The notes under the pieces were generated by a model. That model was not told the origin of the DNA. It made no database searches and was given only the letters and a program-made list of their open reading frames with translations. From an uncultured Porphyromonas sp. (GTDB lineage: Bacteria > Bacteroidota > Bacteroidia > Bacteroidales > Porphyromonadaceae): 7,995 bases of DNA. Each line of letters opens with the position of its first letter. The stretch's first letter is position 1. Below, one piece after another: positions 1 to 6,557 of the stretch. Where the stretch lies: positions 1 to 7,995 of the forward strand of contig CAMPUN010000038.1 in the NCBI GenBank assembly GCA_946997275.1, read 5' to 3'. The translations under genes and the position numbers were made by a program.

Positions 1-891
1 ATACTGGGTGACACGACCGATATACAGCTCTTGACAGCGCTCCTCGATAAGTTGGTACAGCATATCCTGCGGTACAATCTCCTGACGGAGCAGACCATAC
101 GCAAGCTGGCTACGGGCGAAGAGCTCCCAGAGGTCAAGGTGGCTCCGAATCATCTGCTCTATGGAGCGAGGGGGCGTAGTATCGGCTACCGAGGCGCTCA
201 CCAGCGTGAGATGGTCGAGGCCATAGCGGATCACGATATGCTCTTTGCGATCGGACCGGCTGGTACGGGCAAGACCTACATAGCGATAGCCCTGGCGGTC
301 AAGGCGCTTAAGGAGAAGCAGGTACGACGTATCATACTCTCGCGTCCTGCTGTCGAGGCGGGCGAGAAGTTGGGCTTCCTGCCAGGCGAGCTGAAGGACA
401 AGCTCGACCCTTACCTCCAGCCTCTCTACGATGCGCTCGAGGAGATGATCCCGACGCAGCGTCTGCGCACCTATATGGAGAGCGACGTGATACAGATCGC
501 TCCGCTAGCCTACATGCGTGGTCGTACGCTCAACGATGCAGTCGTCATACTAGACGAAGCGCAGAATACGACCCATCATCAGATGAAGATGTTTCTCACT
601 CGTCTCGGTCGCAATAGTAAGATGATCATCACGGGCGATCTCTCGCAGGTAGACTTGCCGCGGGGTGTCACCTCGGGCTTGCGCATTGCTGAGCGGATCC
701 TCGGCGATGTGGAGCAGATACCTTTCGTTTACTTTGATGCGCAGGACATCGTGCGTCACCCGATCGTGCAGCTTGTCGTGGATGCTTACGATCGCAATGA
801 GCATCAAGCACTGCAGGGCGGACGTCCCGCTCAGGAGACTCCCCAAGATCAAGATATAGACCTAGATAAGGATCAAGGTAAAGACTCATAG
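1..891 (+). CDS. phoH: PhoH-family P-loop ATPase (5'-truncated by window edge)
   Basis: This is a PhoH/YbeZ-type cytoplasmic nucleotide-binding protein. The family is a helicase-like P-loop ATPase linked to RNA metabolism and often tied to the endoribonuclease YbeY; its exact substrate is not settled. The frame is open from base 1, so 296 residues are visible, and a TTG at 31 is not a convincing start. Family members are usually about 320-350 aa, so a few dozen N-terminal residues probably lie to the left. Numbering from base 1, I see Walker A GPAGTGKT (85-92), RPAVEAGEKLGFLPG (115-129), MRGRTLNDA (172-180), Walker B VILDEAQN (182-189) and TGDLSQVDLP (211-220), all in the family order. The C-terminus is a short acidic tail rich in Asp, Gln and Lys that looks dispensable. 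A 74-nt gap separates it from purC, which lies in the same direction. Confidence 0.95.
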   Translation: MLGDTTDIQLLTALLDKLVQHILRYNLLTEQTIRKLATGEELPEVKVAPNHLLYGARGRSIGYRGAHQREMVEAIADHDMLFAIGPAGTGKTYIAIALAVKALKEKQVRRIILSRPAVEAGEKLGFLPGELKDKLDPYLQPLYDALEEMIPTQRLRTYMESDVIQIAPLAYMRGRTLNDAVVILDEAQNTTHHQMKMFLTRLGRNSKMIITGDLSQVDLPRGVTSGLRIAERILGDVEQIPFVYFDAQDIVRHPIVQLVVDAYDRNEHQALQGGRPAQETPQDQDIDLDKDQGKDS

Positions 892-909
892 AAACACGGC
901 TCTCTCTCG

Positions 910-956
910 GCTAAAGCTGGAGGAGGGCAACCCCTTTTAGCAAATCAATTATTGAT
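910..956 (+). promoter_or_regulatory. Inverted repeats in phoH-purC gap
   Basis: Two small inverted repeats fill the phoH-purC spacer. GCTAAA at 910-915 pairs with TTTAGC at 936-941, and the enclosed stretch has a GGG/CCC pair (925-927 with 931-933), so a hairpin is possible. Just after it, ATCAAT (944-949) and ATTGAT (951-956) form a perfect 6-1-6 palindrome ending 9 nt before the purC ATG. The first could be a weak terminator for phoH, but no clear U-tract follows. The second could be an operator or a chance AT-rich palindrome. I could not find a convincing Bacteroidota promoter (TAnnTTTG at -7) here. Confidence 0.3.
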
Positions 957-965
957 CATAATACA

Positions 966-1910
966 ATGAATCAAGCACTAACACACACCGACCTATCTCT
1001 CCCAGGTATCCAGTCTGTCTTTCATGGCAAGGTGAGAGATGTATACTTCCTTGAGGGCGATCTGATAGCGATGGTCGCTACGGATAGGATCTCAGCCTTT
1101 GACGTGGTACTCCCTGAGGGTATCCCCTACAAGGGTCAGGTGCTCAACCAAATAGCTGCTGAGCAGCTCGACGCTACGGCGCATCTCGTGCCCAACTGGA
1201 AGATAGCGACTCCCGATCCGATGGTTACGGTGGGACATCGCTGCGAGCCCTTTAAGGTGGAGATGATCGTTCGTGGCTACATAGCTGGTAGCGCATGGCG
1301 TGCTTATCAGGCTGGCGAGCGTACGATTTGTGGCATACAACTACCCGAGGGTCTGAAGGAGAATGAGCGCCTCCCACACCCGATCATCACGCCTACGACT
1401 AAGGCTGACGAGGGTCACGACGAGAACATTAGCCGTGAGGAGATCATCGCCTCTGGCTTGATCTCGGAGGAGGACTACAAGGTCATCGAGCAGTACACGC
1501 AGACGCTCTTTGAGGAGGGAACGCGCATCGCTCGTGAGCGTGGTCTGATCCTCGTGGACACGAAGTATGAGTTTGGTAAGAAGGATGGCAAGGTGATCCT
1601 GATCGACGAGATCCACACGCCTGACTCCTCTCGCTACTTTTACCTAGAGGGCTATGAGGAGCGCCAAGCTAAGGGTGAGCCTCAGCGACAGCTCTCGAAG
1701 GAGTTCGTCCGTCAGTGGCTCATTGAGCAGGGCTTCCAGGGTAAGGCTGGACAGAAGATGCCTACCATCACGCCAGAGTATGCAGCCTCTGTGAGCGATC
1801 GCTACATAGAGCTCTACGAGCACATCACGGGCAAGACCTTCGTCAAGGAGCAGACCCAAGATGTGGCTAAGCGTATCGAGAACAATCTGCTAGCTTTCCT
1901 CAAGAAGTAG
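966..1910 (+). CDS. purC: SAICAR synthetase (phosphoribosylaminoimidazole-succinocarboxamide synthase)
   Basis: This enzyme joins aspartate to CAIR using ATP to give SAICAR, a step of de novo IMP synthesis in the cytoplasm. The 314-residue product is complete and longer than the roughly 240-residue enterobacterial form, as is usual for the long SAICAR synthetase subtype. Visible motifs are GKVRDVY (21-27, nucleotide-binding loop), TDRISAFD (39-46), [11 protein letters not shown] (99-109), [14 protein letters not shown] (143-156), LVDTKYEFG (196-204, the second SAICAR synthetase signature) and [12 protein letters not shown] (214-225). No key residue seems to be missing. The ATG at 966 gives the expected N-terminus; no Shine-Dalgarno sequence is evident, which is normal for this phylum. 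It is followed by a strong hairpin before menG, so cotranscription with menG would require readthrough. Confidence 0.98.
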   Translation: MNQALTHTDLSLPGIQSVFHGKVRDVYFLEGDLIAMVATDRISAFDVVLPEGIPYKGQVLNQIAAEQLDATAHLVPNWKIATPDPMVTVGHRCEPFKVEMIVRGYIAGSAWRAYQAGERTICGIQLPEGLKENERLPHPIITPTTKADEGHDENISREEIIASGLISEEDYKVIEQYTQTLFEEGTRIARERGLILVDTKYEFGKKDGKVILIDEIHTPDSSRYFYLEGYEERQAKGEPQRQLSKEFVRQWLIEQGFQGKAGQKMPTITPEYAASVSDRYIELYEHITGKTFVKEQTQDVAKRIENNLLAFLKK

Positions 1911-1932
1911 GAGGCTCCATAACTATACAAAC

Positions 1933-1981
1933 GAACCAGCGACTTAGAGGGGCTGCGTGCAACCTCCTTAGTCGCTGGTTC
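1933..1981 (+). terminator. Strong hairpin between purC and menG
   Basis: GAACCAGCGACT (1933-1944) and AGTCGCTGGTTC (1970-1981) form a perfect 12-bp stem. After a small internal loop, GAGG (1947-1950) can pair with CCTC (1963-1966), leaving a loop of about 12 nt. The 3' side is pyrimidine-rich (TAATCTCTCTATTT) but has no continuous T run, so this is a plausible but not textbook intrinsic terminator for purC. Only 17 nt separate the stem from the menG ATG. The hairpin may therefore lie in the menG leader and act as a partial terminator or translation control element instead. Confidence 0.6.
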
Positions 1982-1998
1982 TAATCTCTCTATTTACT

Positions 1999-2715
1999 AT
2001 GCCTTCACCTCTCGATGGTAAGTCTCGCTACGTGCGACAGATGTTTGACCGCATAGCTGGACGCTATGACTCGATGAATCGCCTCATGACGGGCGGCATG
2101 GATCTGGCCTGGCGCTGGCAGGTCATAGAGCATCTGGCGAACTATGCGCCTCGTCGTGTGGCTGACCTGGCCTGCGGTACGGGGGATATGATCCTGATGC
2201 TCTCTCGCTACTTGCCGTCGGTGCGTGAGATCGTTGGCGTAGATCTCTCGGAGGGTATGCTGGCGGTGGCTGCCGAACGTATCCAGCGGGCTGTCCACTC
2301 GGCGCCTGTGGTGACGCTCTCTGCGGAGAATTGTCAGGAGCTCTCTCTAGCTTCGCAATCGGTCGATGCGGTGACCTGCACACTGGGTATTCGAAACTTT
2401 TCGGATCCACTACAGGGCTTGCGAGAGATGCAGCGCATTTTACGCCCTGGGGGGAGGCTCGCTATCCTGGAGCTGAGCGAACCTCGTGGGGAACTGTTGT
2501 TACAGGGTTATAACATCTATGCTAAGCACTTGATCCCGTGGATCGGACAGCTGTGCGCTCACGATCGATCTGCTTACAGCTACCTCCCCGCGTCTATCAA
2601 GGCGATGCCACAGCGAGAGGCGATGACGGCGCTGATCCGTAGAGCAGGCTTTAGAGAGGTGCAGTACAAAGAGATGCCTCTCGGGATCTGCGTCTTATAT
2701 ACCGCAGAGGCTTAA
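1999..2715 (+). CDS. menG: Demethylmenaquinone methyltransferase (UbiE/MenG family)
   Basis: This is a SAM-dependent methyltransferase of the UbiE/COQ5/MenG family, 238 residues, close to the family norm. It converts demethylmenaquinone to menaquinone, the respiratory quinone of Bacteroidota; the ubiquinone reaction implied by the name ubiE is not expected here. Motifs are FDRIAGRYDSMN (16-27, the family's YDxMN signature), DLACGTGD (56-63, SAM motif I), VDLSEGML (81-88, motif II acidic residue region), GIRNFSDP (130-137), LRPGGRLAILELSEP (148-162) and YSYLPASI (193-200). It has no membrane segment and probably acts at the inner face of the membrane on a lipid substrate. It follows purC after an 88-nt gap with a hairpin and lies only 20 nt before aroE, so menG and aroE are probably cotranscribed. 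Confidence 0.94.
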   Translation: MPSPLDGKSRYVRQMFDRIAGRYDSMNRLMTGGMDLAWRWQVIEHLANYAPRRVADLACGTGDMILMLSRYLPSVREIVGVDLSEGMLAVAAERIQRAVHSAPVVTLSAENCQELSLASQSVDAVTCTLGIRNFSDPLQGLREMQRILRPGGRLAILELSEPRGELLLQGYNIYAKHLIPWIGQLCAHDRSAYSYLPASIKAMPQREAMTALIRRAGFREVQYKEMPLGICVLYTAEA

Positions 2716-2735
2716 AGAGATAAACGAATAAGAGT

Positions 2736-3488
2736 ATGCAACGCATTTACGCACTGATAGGTAAGCCCGTAGGGCATTCGCTCTCGGCAGACTACTTCAA
2801 CGACCTTTTTGACTCCCAGGGGATCGATGCGCGCTATATACTACAGGAGCTGGATGATCTCTCGGCGCTGAGACCTTGGCTGGAGTCCAATCCCGCCATC
2901 GTGGGGCTGAATGTGACGAGCCCCTACAAGGTAGAGGTGTGCAACTATCTGGATGAGATAGACACTGAGGCAAAGTATGTGGGAGCTGTCAATACGATCG
3001 TCGTGGACCGCGCGGGCGGTCGGATGCGTCTCTTCGGCTACAACACGGATGTGCAGGGTGTCGTGGAGACTCTCCAGCCACTACTCACGTCCGAGCAGCA
3101 GCATGCCCTCGTCTTCGGTACGGGTGGCGCCGCGCAGGCGGGGGCACAGGCGCTCAAGCGTCTCGGACGTGACTGTACGCTGGTTAGCAGGGACCCGCAA
3201 GCTCCACATATCCTCTCCTATAGTGACTTGACGCCTGAGCTGATAGCGGACAAGTGGATCATCATCAATGCGACCCCTGTCGGCATGGGGGCTCTTACTA
3301 TGGAGCGCCCGCAGATCCCCTATGAGGCGATCACGCCACAGCATCTCTGCATGGATCTGATCTACAATCCCGAGGAGACGCGCTTCCTCAAGGCTTGTCG
3401 TGAGCAGGGAGCGACGACGATCAATGGGCTGAAGATGCTCCTCGTCCAGGCTCGCTACGCCTGGCACATTTGGAACCGTCAGGCGTAG
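2736..3488 (+). CDS. aroE: Shikimate dehydrogenase
   Basis: This enzyme reduces 3-dehydroshikimate to shikimate with NADPH, the fourth step of the chorismate pathway, in the cytoplasm. The 250-residue length fits the compact Bacteroidota AroE. In order I see GKPVGHSLS (9-17, shikimate-binding Ser15/Ser17), NVTSPYK (59-65, Lys65 being the expected catalytic lysine), GAVNTI (83-88), GYNTD (101-105, Asp105 the catalytic partner), the dinucleotide loop GTGGAAQA (128-135), VSR (150-152, cofactor 2'-phosphate region), INATPVGM (177-184), MDLIYNPEETRFL (206-218) and NGLKMLLVQA (230-239). All expected active-site residues are present. It sits 20 nt behind menG; its chorismate product line supplies aromatic amino acids and also menaquinone, which may explain the pairing. 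It ends the + strand unit and converges on ftsW. Confidence 0.97.
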   Translation: MQRIYALIGKPVGHSLSADYFNDLFDSQGIDARYILQELDDLSALRPWLESNPAIVGLNVTSPYKVEVCNYLDEIDTEAKYVGAVNTIVVDRAGGRMRLFGYNTDVQGVVETLQPLLTSEQQHALVFGTGGAAQAGAQALKRLGRDCTLVSRDPQAPHILSYSDLTPELIADKWIIINATPVGMGALTMERPQIPYEAITPQHLCMDLIYNPEETRFLKACREQGATTINGLKMLLVQARYAWHIWNRQA

Positions 3489-3565
3489 AGATTACGCCAT
3501 ATCGTCCGCCCTGTCGGAGGTGGTGCATAGAGGATCGCTTTCTTCCGAAGAACTCCCCAAATAGC

Positions 3566-3592
3566 TCCGAGGAAAAGGCCCATTTCCTCGGA
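3566..3592. repeat. Inverted repeat, left hairpin of the repeat array
   Basis: TCCGAGGAAA (3566-3575) is the exact reverse complement of TTTCCTCGGA (3583-3592), giving a 10-bp stem with a 7-nt loop. The right arm is the start of the first 21-bp direct repeat unit, so the left arm is an inverted copy of that unit. No T run follows on either strand, so it does not look like a simple terminator. Confidence 0.8.
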
Positions 3593-3645
3593 AGAATGAA
3601 AGATTTCCTCGGAAGAATGAAATGACGCTTCGGAAGAATGAAATG
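3583..3645. repeat. Three tandem 21-bp repeat units
   Basis: Three units with exact 21-bp spacing occupy 3583-3603, 3604-3624 and 3625-3645. The shared core CGGAAGAATGAAA starts at 3589, 3610 and 3631. The first two units are the same over 19 bases (TTTCCTCGGAAGAATGAAA), while the third has a changed 5' part (GACGCTTCGG). Weaker relatives flank the array: inverted CTTCCGAAG at 3542-3550 and 3649-3657, and a decayed direct copy GGAAAATGAAA at 3677-3687. A 21-bp period equals seven codons and about two helical turns, so the array stays open in several frames without being a gene. It lies in the gap between convergent aroE and ftsW. Confidence 0.85.
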
Positions 3646-3657
3646 GAACTTCCGAAG
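3628..3657. repeat. Inverted repeat, right hairpin of the repeat array
   Basis: CTTCGGAAG (3628-3636) and CTTCCGAAG (3649-3657) form a perfect 9-bp stem around a 12-nt loop. The left arm belongs to the third direct repeat unit and the right arm is an inverted copy, mirroring the hairpin on the left side of the array. A further CTTCCGAAG at 3542-3550 could compete for the same left arm. Confidence 0.78.
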
Positions 3658-3673
3658 TATTCCTCTGTCTCTC

Positions 3674-3725
3674 AGTGGAAAATGAAAAATCTCCACGAAG
3701 GAATTCGCAGATTCCCACGTGGAGA
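3674..3725 (-). terminator. Probable intrinsic terminator of the ftsW transcription unit
   Basis: TCTCCACG (3690-3697) pairs with CGTGGAGA (3718-3725). After a 2x2 internal loop, GGAAT (3700-3704) pairs with ATTCC (3711-3715), leaving a 6-nt loop. Read on the - strand, the hairpin starts 41 nt after the ftsW stop codon and is followed by TTTTTCATTTTCC, a good U-tract. On the + strand nothing U-rich follows, so the orientation favours ftsW. The U-tract overlaps the decayed repeat copy at 3677-3687. Confidence 0.68.
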
Positions 3726-3742
3726 CTTAGATGAGCTTACTT

Positions 3743-3774
3743 TGAGACTTTTGCAACAGTCTCACTTTATATTT
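3743..3774 (+). terminator. Palindrome, probable terminator of the aroE transcription unit
   Basis: TGAGACT (3743-3749) and AGTCTCA (3758-3764) form a perfect 7-bp stem. The intervening bases contain self-complementary TTGCAA, so 20 of 22 positions are symmetric about 3753/3754. On the + strand the stem is followed by CTTTATATTT, a moderately U-rich tail, which suits termination of the menG-aroE transcript. The palindrome ends 2 nt from the ftsW stop codon, and the tail lies inside the last ftsW codons. It may work in both directions, or its near-perfect symmetry may mark a protein site. Confidence 0.52.
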
Positions 3775-5128
3775 GTGCGTCAGCCTCAGTAGTTGTAGCT
3801 TCCTCAGCCTGGTTCTCTTTCTCCTTCTCCTCCTCTTTCTCCAGTTGGCTCTGGTACTCATCTTCGCGGATATGCCTCGTGATCCCTATGCAGGCTCCGA
3901 TAGCCATCGAGGTGGCGAGGAGCGAAGAGCCACCACGACTGATGAGCGGTAGCGTCTGACCCGTATTGGGCGAGATACCCGTGACGACGCACATATGTAT
4001 GATCGCCTGCGTCGTGTACATGATACCGACACCAAGCAGGAAGATGCGTTGCCAGTCGCGTTGCGTTCGGGACGCCCAGCGAGAGAGCTTGAAGAAGAGC
4101 AAGATGTAGAGTAGCGGTACCCAGATCATACCGATGAATCCTGTCTCCTCAATGATGATCGCATAGATAAAGTCGGAGTATGCCTCGGGGAGGATATCTC
4201 GCTCCACGCTGTTGCCAGGGAAGACGCCCGTACCATTGCTCCGTGCTATGGCGATGCGTGCATGCTGCTCCTGAAAGTTGTCCTCATCAATGACAAACTT
4301 GCTGGAGTCCGACTTAGCGGTGAAGTCTTCGATACGTCCTCTCCAGCGGGCGGTACTACTGTTTTGCTTGATGACACTGTCGGGGAGTAATAAGAGACAG
4401 GCTAGGAGTAGCATGATGACCCCCAGCCCTACGCCACCTATCGTGAGCAAGCTCTTGGAGAGTCCCGTCTGTACGAGCCCGATGCAGATGATGAAGGCGA
4501 CGAGGATGAGTCCCATGGACAGACTCTCCTTGGCCACGAAGACCAGCCCGATAGCGGTGATACCACAAAAGATGTAGAAGCGCCGATTGAGACTGCCCAA
4601 CTGACGTATAGAGAGGACAACAGAGGCGAGACAGATGACGCCAACTTTGTAGAACTCGGAGAATTGTAGTCCGAAGAGCGTACGCTTTGCCTCATTGGTC
4701 TCCGTACCGATGAAAGGGGTCGCAATGACGGCTAAGAGCACAATGACAAAGACGATCATCCCGCCAAAGCGTAACCAGAAGTTGCTCAGCCGAGAGCAAA
4801 ACCACGCTGCAATGACAGATATGATGATGTGCTTGAGATGACCCGTGAAGGGCGCGTACAGGCTCTCCCCACGGTAAGCTAGTGTACTGGTGGCGCTATA
4901 GATGAAGAGTAGCGATGTGGCCAAGAAGGCGAAGTAGAGAAACCACAACGAGCGGTCACCTGTGATGCGTGGCTTGCGTGGTGTAGGCTCTACCTTGGTC
5001 GTTTCCTGTGAACTTTCCTCGGACGCTCCTTCGCTTTCGTCATGCTGATCCGTCTCACGAGGAGAGAGGTCGAAGATGTCCGAAGGGGTGGTCTCTTGGC
5101 TCGTATTGTATTCGTCTTGTGGTATCAT
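3767..5128 (-). CDS. ftsW: FtsW, SEDS peptidoglycan glycosyltransferase of the septum
   Basis: FtsW polymerises lipid II into septal glycan strands together with a class B penicillin-binding protein. The 453-residue product has about ten predicted membrane helices between residues 61 and 417. Family landmarks are PGNSVERDILPEAYSDFIYAI (304-324 region), EETG (327-330) and NTGQTLPLISRGGSS (388-402), the FtsW/RodA/SpoVE signature with Arg where many proteins have Tyr. The catalytic aspartate is probably D281 or D283 in the acidic DEDNFQ segment before the PGNS loop, but my alignment there is loose. The first ~55 residues are a hydrophilic Ser/Glu/Thr-rich cytoplasmic tail and the last ~33 are a Glu/Lys-rich tail; both are longer than usual. 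RodA is the alternative, but the position directly after murD argues for FtsW. It starts 15 nt after the murD stop, with no SD evident. Confidence 0.95.
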   Translation of the reverse strand: MIPQDEYNTSQETTPSDIFDLSPRETDQHDESEGASEESSQETTKVEPTPRKPRITGDRSLWFLYFAFLATSLLFIYSATSTLAYRGESLYAPFTGHLKHIIISVIAAWFCSRLSNFWLRFGGMIVFVIVLLAVIATPFIGTETNEAKRTLFGLQFSEFYKVGVICLASVVLSIRQLGSLNRRFYIFCGITAIGLVFVAKESLSMGLILVAFIICIGLVQTGLSKSLLTIGGVGLGVIMLLLACLLLLPDSVIKQNSSTARWRGRIEDFTAKSDSSKFVIDEDNFQEQHARIAIARSNGTGVFPGNSVERDILPEAYSDFIYAIIIEETGFIGMIWVPLLYILLFFKLSRWASRTQRDWQRIFLLGVGIMYTTQAIIHMCVVTGISPNTGQTLPLISRGGSSLLATSMAIGACIGITRHIREDEYQSQLEKEEEKEKENQAEEATTTEADAQI

Positions 5129-5143
5129 AGAGTGTCGGATAGG

Positions 5144-6529
5144 CTAGAGCGAACGGTCGGTATCTGGCTGCTGCTGAGCGATGGCGAGCACCTCCGCTCT
5201 GAACTGATCGCCACGATCCTCATAGCAGGTGAAGAGGTCGAAGCTAGCGCAGGCTGGCGACAGCAACACGGTGTCTCCCGCCTGGGCCATCTGGCGTGCG
5301 GCAGCGATAGCGTCACGCATCGAGGTAACCTCCTCGTGGCGCGGTATGACACTGTCGAAGCTACGGTGGAGCTTGGCCGAGTCGGTCGTCATATAGATCA
5401 GTCCGACCACCTTTTCTTTGACCAGATCCATCAGATCGTTGTAGTCATTGCCCTTGTCGGTACCACCTAGTATAAGGATTGTCGGCTTGCGCATACTCTC
5501 TAGGGCGTACCAAGTGCTATTGATATTGGTCGCCTTGGAGTCGTTGATGTAGTCTACGCCATCGATGCTGGCGATATACTCAAGGCGGTGGGGTACATTG
5601 GTAAAGGTCTCCAGCGAAGCTCGTATGACCTCAGGCTTGACGCCTAAGGCTTGCGCAGCACAACCGACGGCCAGGGCGTTCTGCACGTTGTGCTTGCCCG
5701 ATAGAGCTAGAGCGCTCTCTGGCATCTCTACGGTTGGTCCCTGAAGGGCAAAGCGTAGCTGTCCATCGTGACTAGAAGCCACGACCGCATCGTCTGCAGA
5801 GCCTTCGGTGGAGAAGAAGATCCGTCGTCCCGCTCCCATGTCTGGCTCCTGGAGTAGCCGCTGCGTCCAGTCGTCTTCGATCCAAGAGATGAAGTAGTCG
5901 GTGGGCTGTTGGTTTTGCGTGATACGCATCTTGGCCCGTGCGTATAGTTCCATCTTATGATCGTAGCGATCTAGATGATCGGGCGTGATATTGAGCAGGA
6001 TGGCTATGTGCGCTCTGAACTGGTACATATGATCCAGCTGGAAGCTACTCAGCTCGATCACATAGTAAGCGTGCGGAGCGAGCGCCACCTGACGAGCTAG
6101 GCTGGTACCCACATTGCCGGCCATGGAGACATCTAGTCCCGCATTGTGAAGCGTGTGGTAGAGCCAGTTGGTCGTAGTGGTCTTGCCGTTGCTTCCCGTG
6201 ATGGCGATCATCATGCTATCGCCAGCGTAGCGGTAGGCGAACTCGATCTCACTGATGATAGGCGTCTGCTGCTCTGCGAGCTGTCGTATGAGGGGGGCGC
6301 TGTCTGGGATGCCCGGGCTCTTGATCACCTCTTTGGCTGATAAGATACGAGCGAAGGTGTGTCCGCCCTCCTCGTAGGGGATGCTGTACTGCTCCAGCTC
6401 CGCTTTGTATTGTGGCTTGATCTGTCCCGAATCGGAGACAAAGACGGGGAGCCCTTGCTGCTGAGCTAGGATGGCAGCTCCGACACCACTTTCTCCAGCT
6501 CCTAGGATGATATATTCGTTGCGTTGCAT
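5144..6529 (-). CDS. murD: UDP-N-acetylmuramoyl-L-alanine--D-glutamate ligase
   Basis: MurD adds D-glutamate to UDP-MurNAc-L-Ala with ATP, the second amino acid of the peptidoglycan stem, in the cytoplasm. The 461-residue product has the three Mur ligase domains. The N-terminal UDP-binding domain has LGAGESGVG (9-17). The central ATPase domain has the P-loop TGSNGKTTTT (111-120), ELSSFQLD (159-166), NITPDHLDRY (180-189) and YARAK (196-200), with Lys200 as the likely carbamylated lysine. Later come GKHNVQNALA (278-287), PHRLE (313-317), NDSKATN (329-335), LGGTDKG (354-360) and LLSPACASFD (422-431). All expected motifs are intact. It lies 28 nt after mraY and 15 nt before ftsW, consistent with one dcw transcript. 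Confidence 0.98.
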   Translation of the reverse strand: MQRNEYIILGAGESGVGAAILAQQQGLPVFVSDSGQIKPQYKAELEQYSIPYEEGGHTFARILSAKEVIKSPGIPDSAPLIRQLAEQQTPIISEIEFAYRYAGDSMMIAITGSNGKTTTTNWLYHTLHNAGLDVSMAGNVGTSLARQVALAPHAYYVIELSSFQLDHMYQFRAHIAILLNITPDHLDRYDHKMELYARAKMRITQNQQPTDYFISWIEDDWTQRLLQEPDMGAGRRIFFSTEGSADDAVVASSHDGQLRFALQGPTVEMPESALALSGKHNVQNALAVGCAAQALGVKPEVIRASLETFTNVPHRLEYIASIDGVDYINDSKATNINSTWYALESMRKPTILILGGTDKGNDYNDLMDLVKEKVVGLIYMTTDSAKLHRSFDSVIPRHEEVTSMRDAIAAARQMAQAGDTVLLSPACASFDLFTCYEDRGDQFRAEVLAIAQQQPDTDRSL

Positions 6530-6557
6530 ATCTGTGAGATCGTTGTAAGTCTATAAA

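Noticed and set aside
31..33. TTG as start codon of phoH
   Set aside because: The frame is open upstream to base 1, the preceding residues fit the family, and the protein would be too short, so the true start is outside the window.
1341..1616. - strand frame opposite purC
   Set aside because: Antisense shadow of a conserved gene, no family resemblance.
3081..3467. A 128-codon - strand frame opposite aroE
   Set aside because: Shadow of the aroE codons; no motif, and the aroE reading is fully supported by its active-site residues.
3542..3687. CRISPR array
   Set aside because: The repeats are 21 bp back to back with no unique spacers of uniform length, and no cas genes are present.
3421..3718. 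Two overlapping - strand reading frames through the repeat array, giving heptad-like peptides such as FHSSEE and HFILPRK
   Set aside because: They arise because a 21-bp repeat stays open in every frame that lacks a stop. They overlap the aroE 3' end or the terminator, show no family resemblance, and are best treated as annotation artefacts.
5042..5470. A 142-codon + strand frame opposite the murD-ftsW junction
   Set aside because: It is antisense to two well-conserved genes and its composition mirrors theirs; no recognisable domain or start context.
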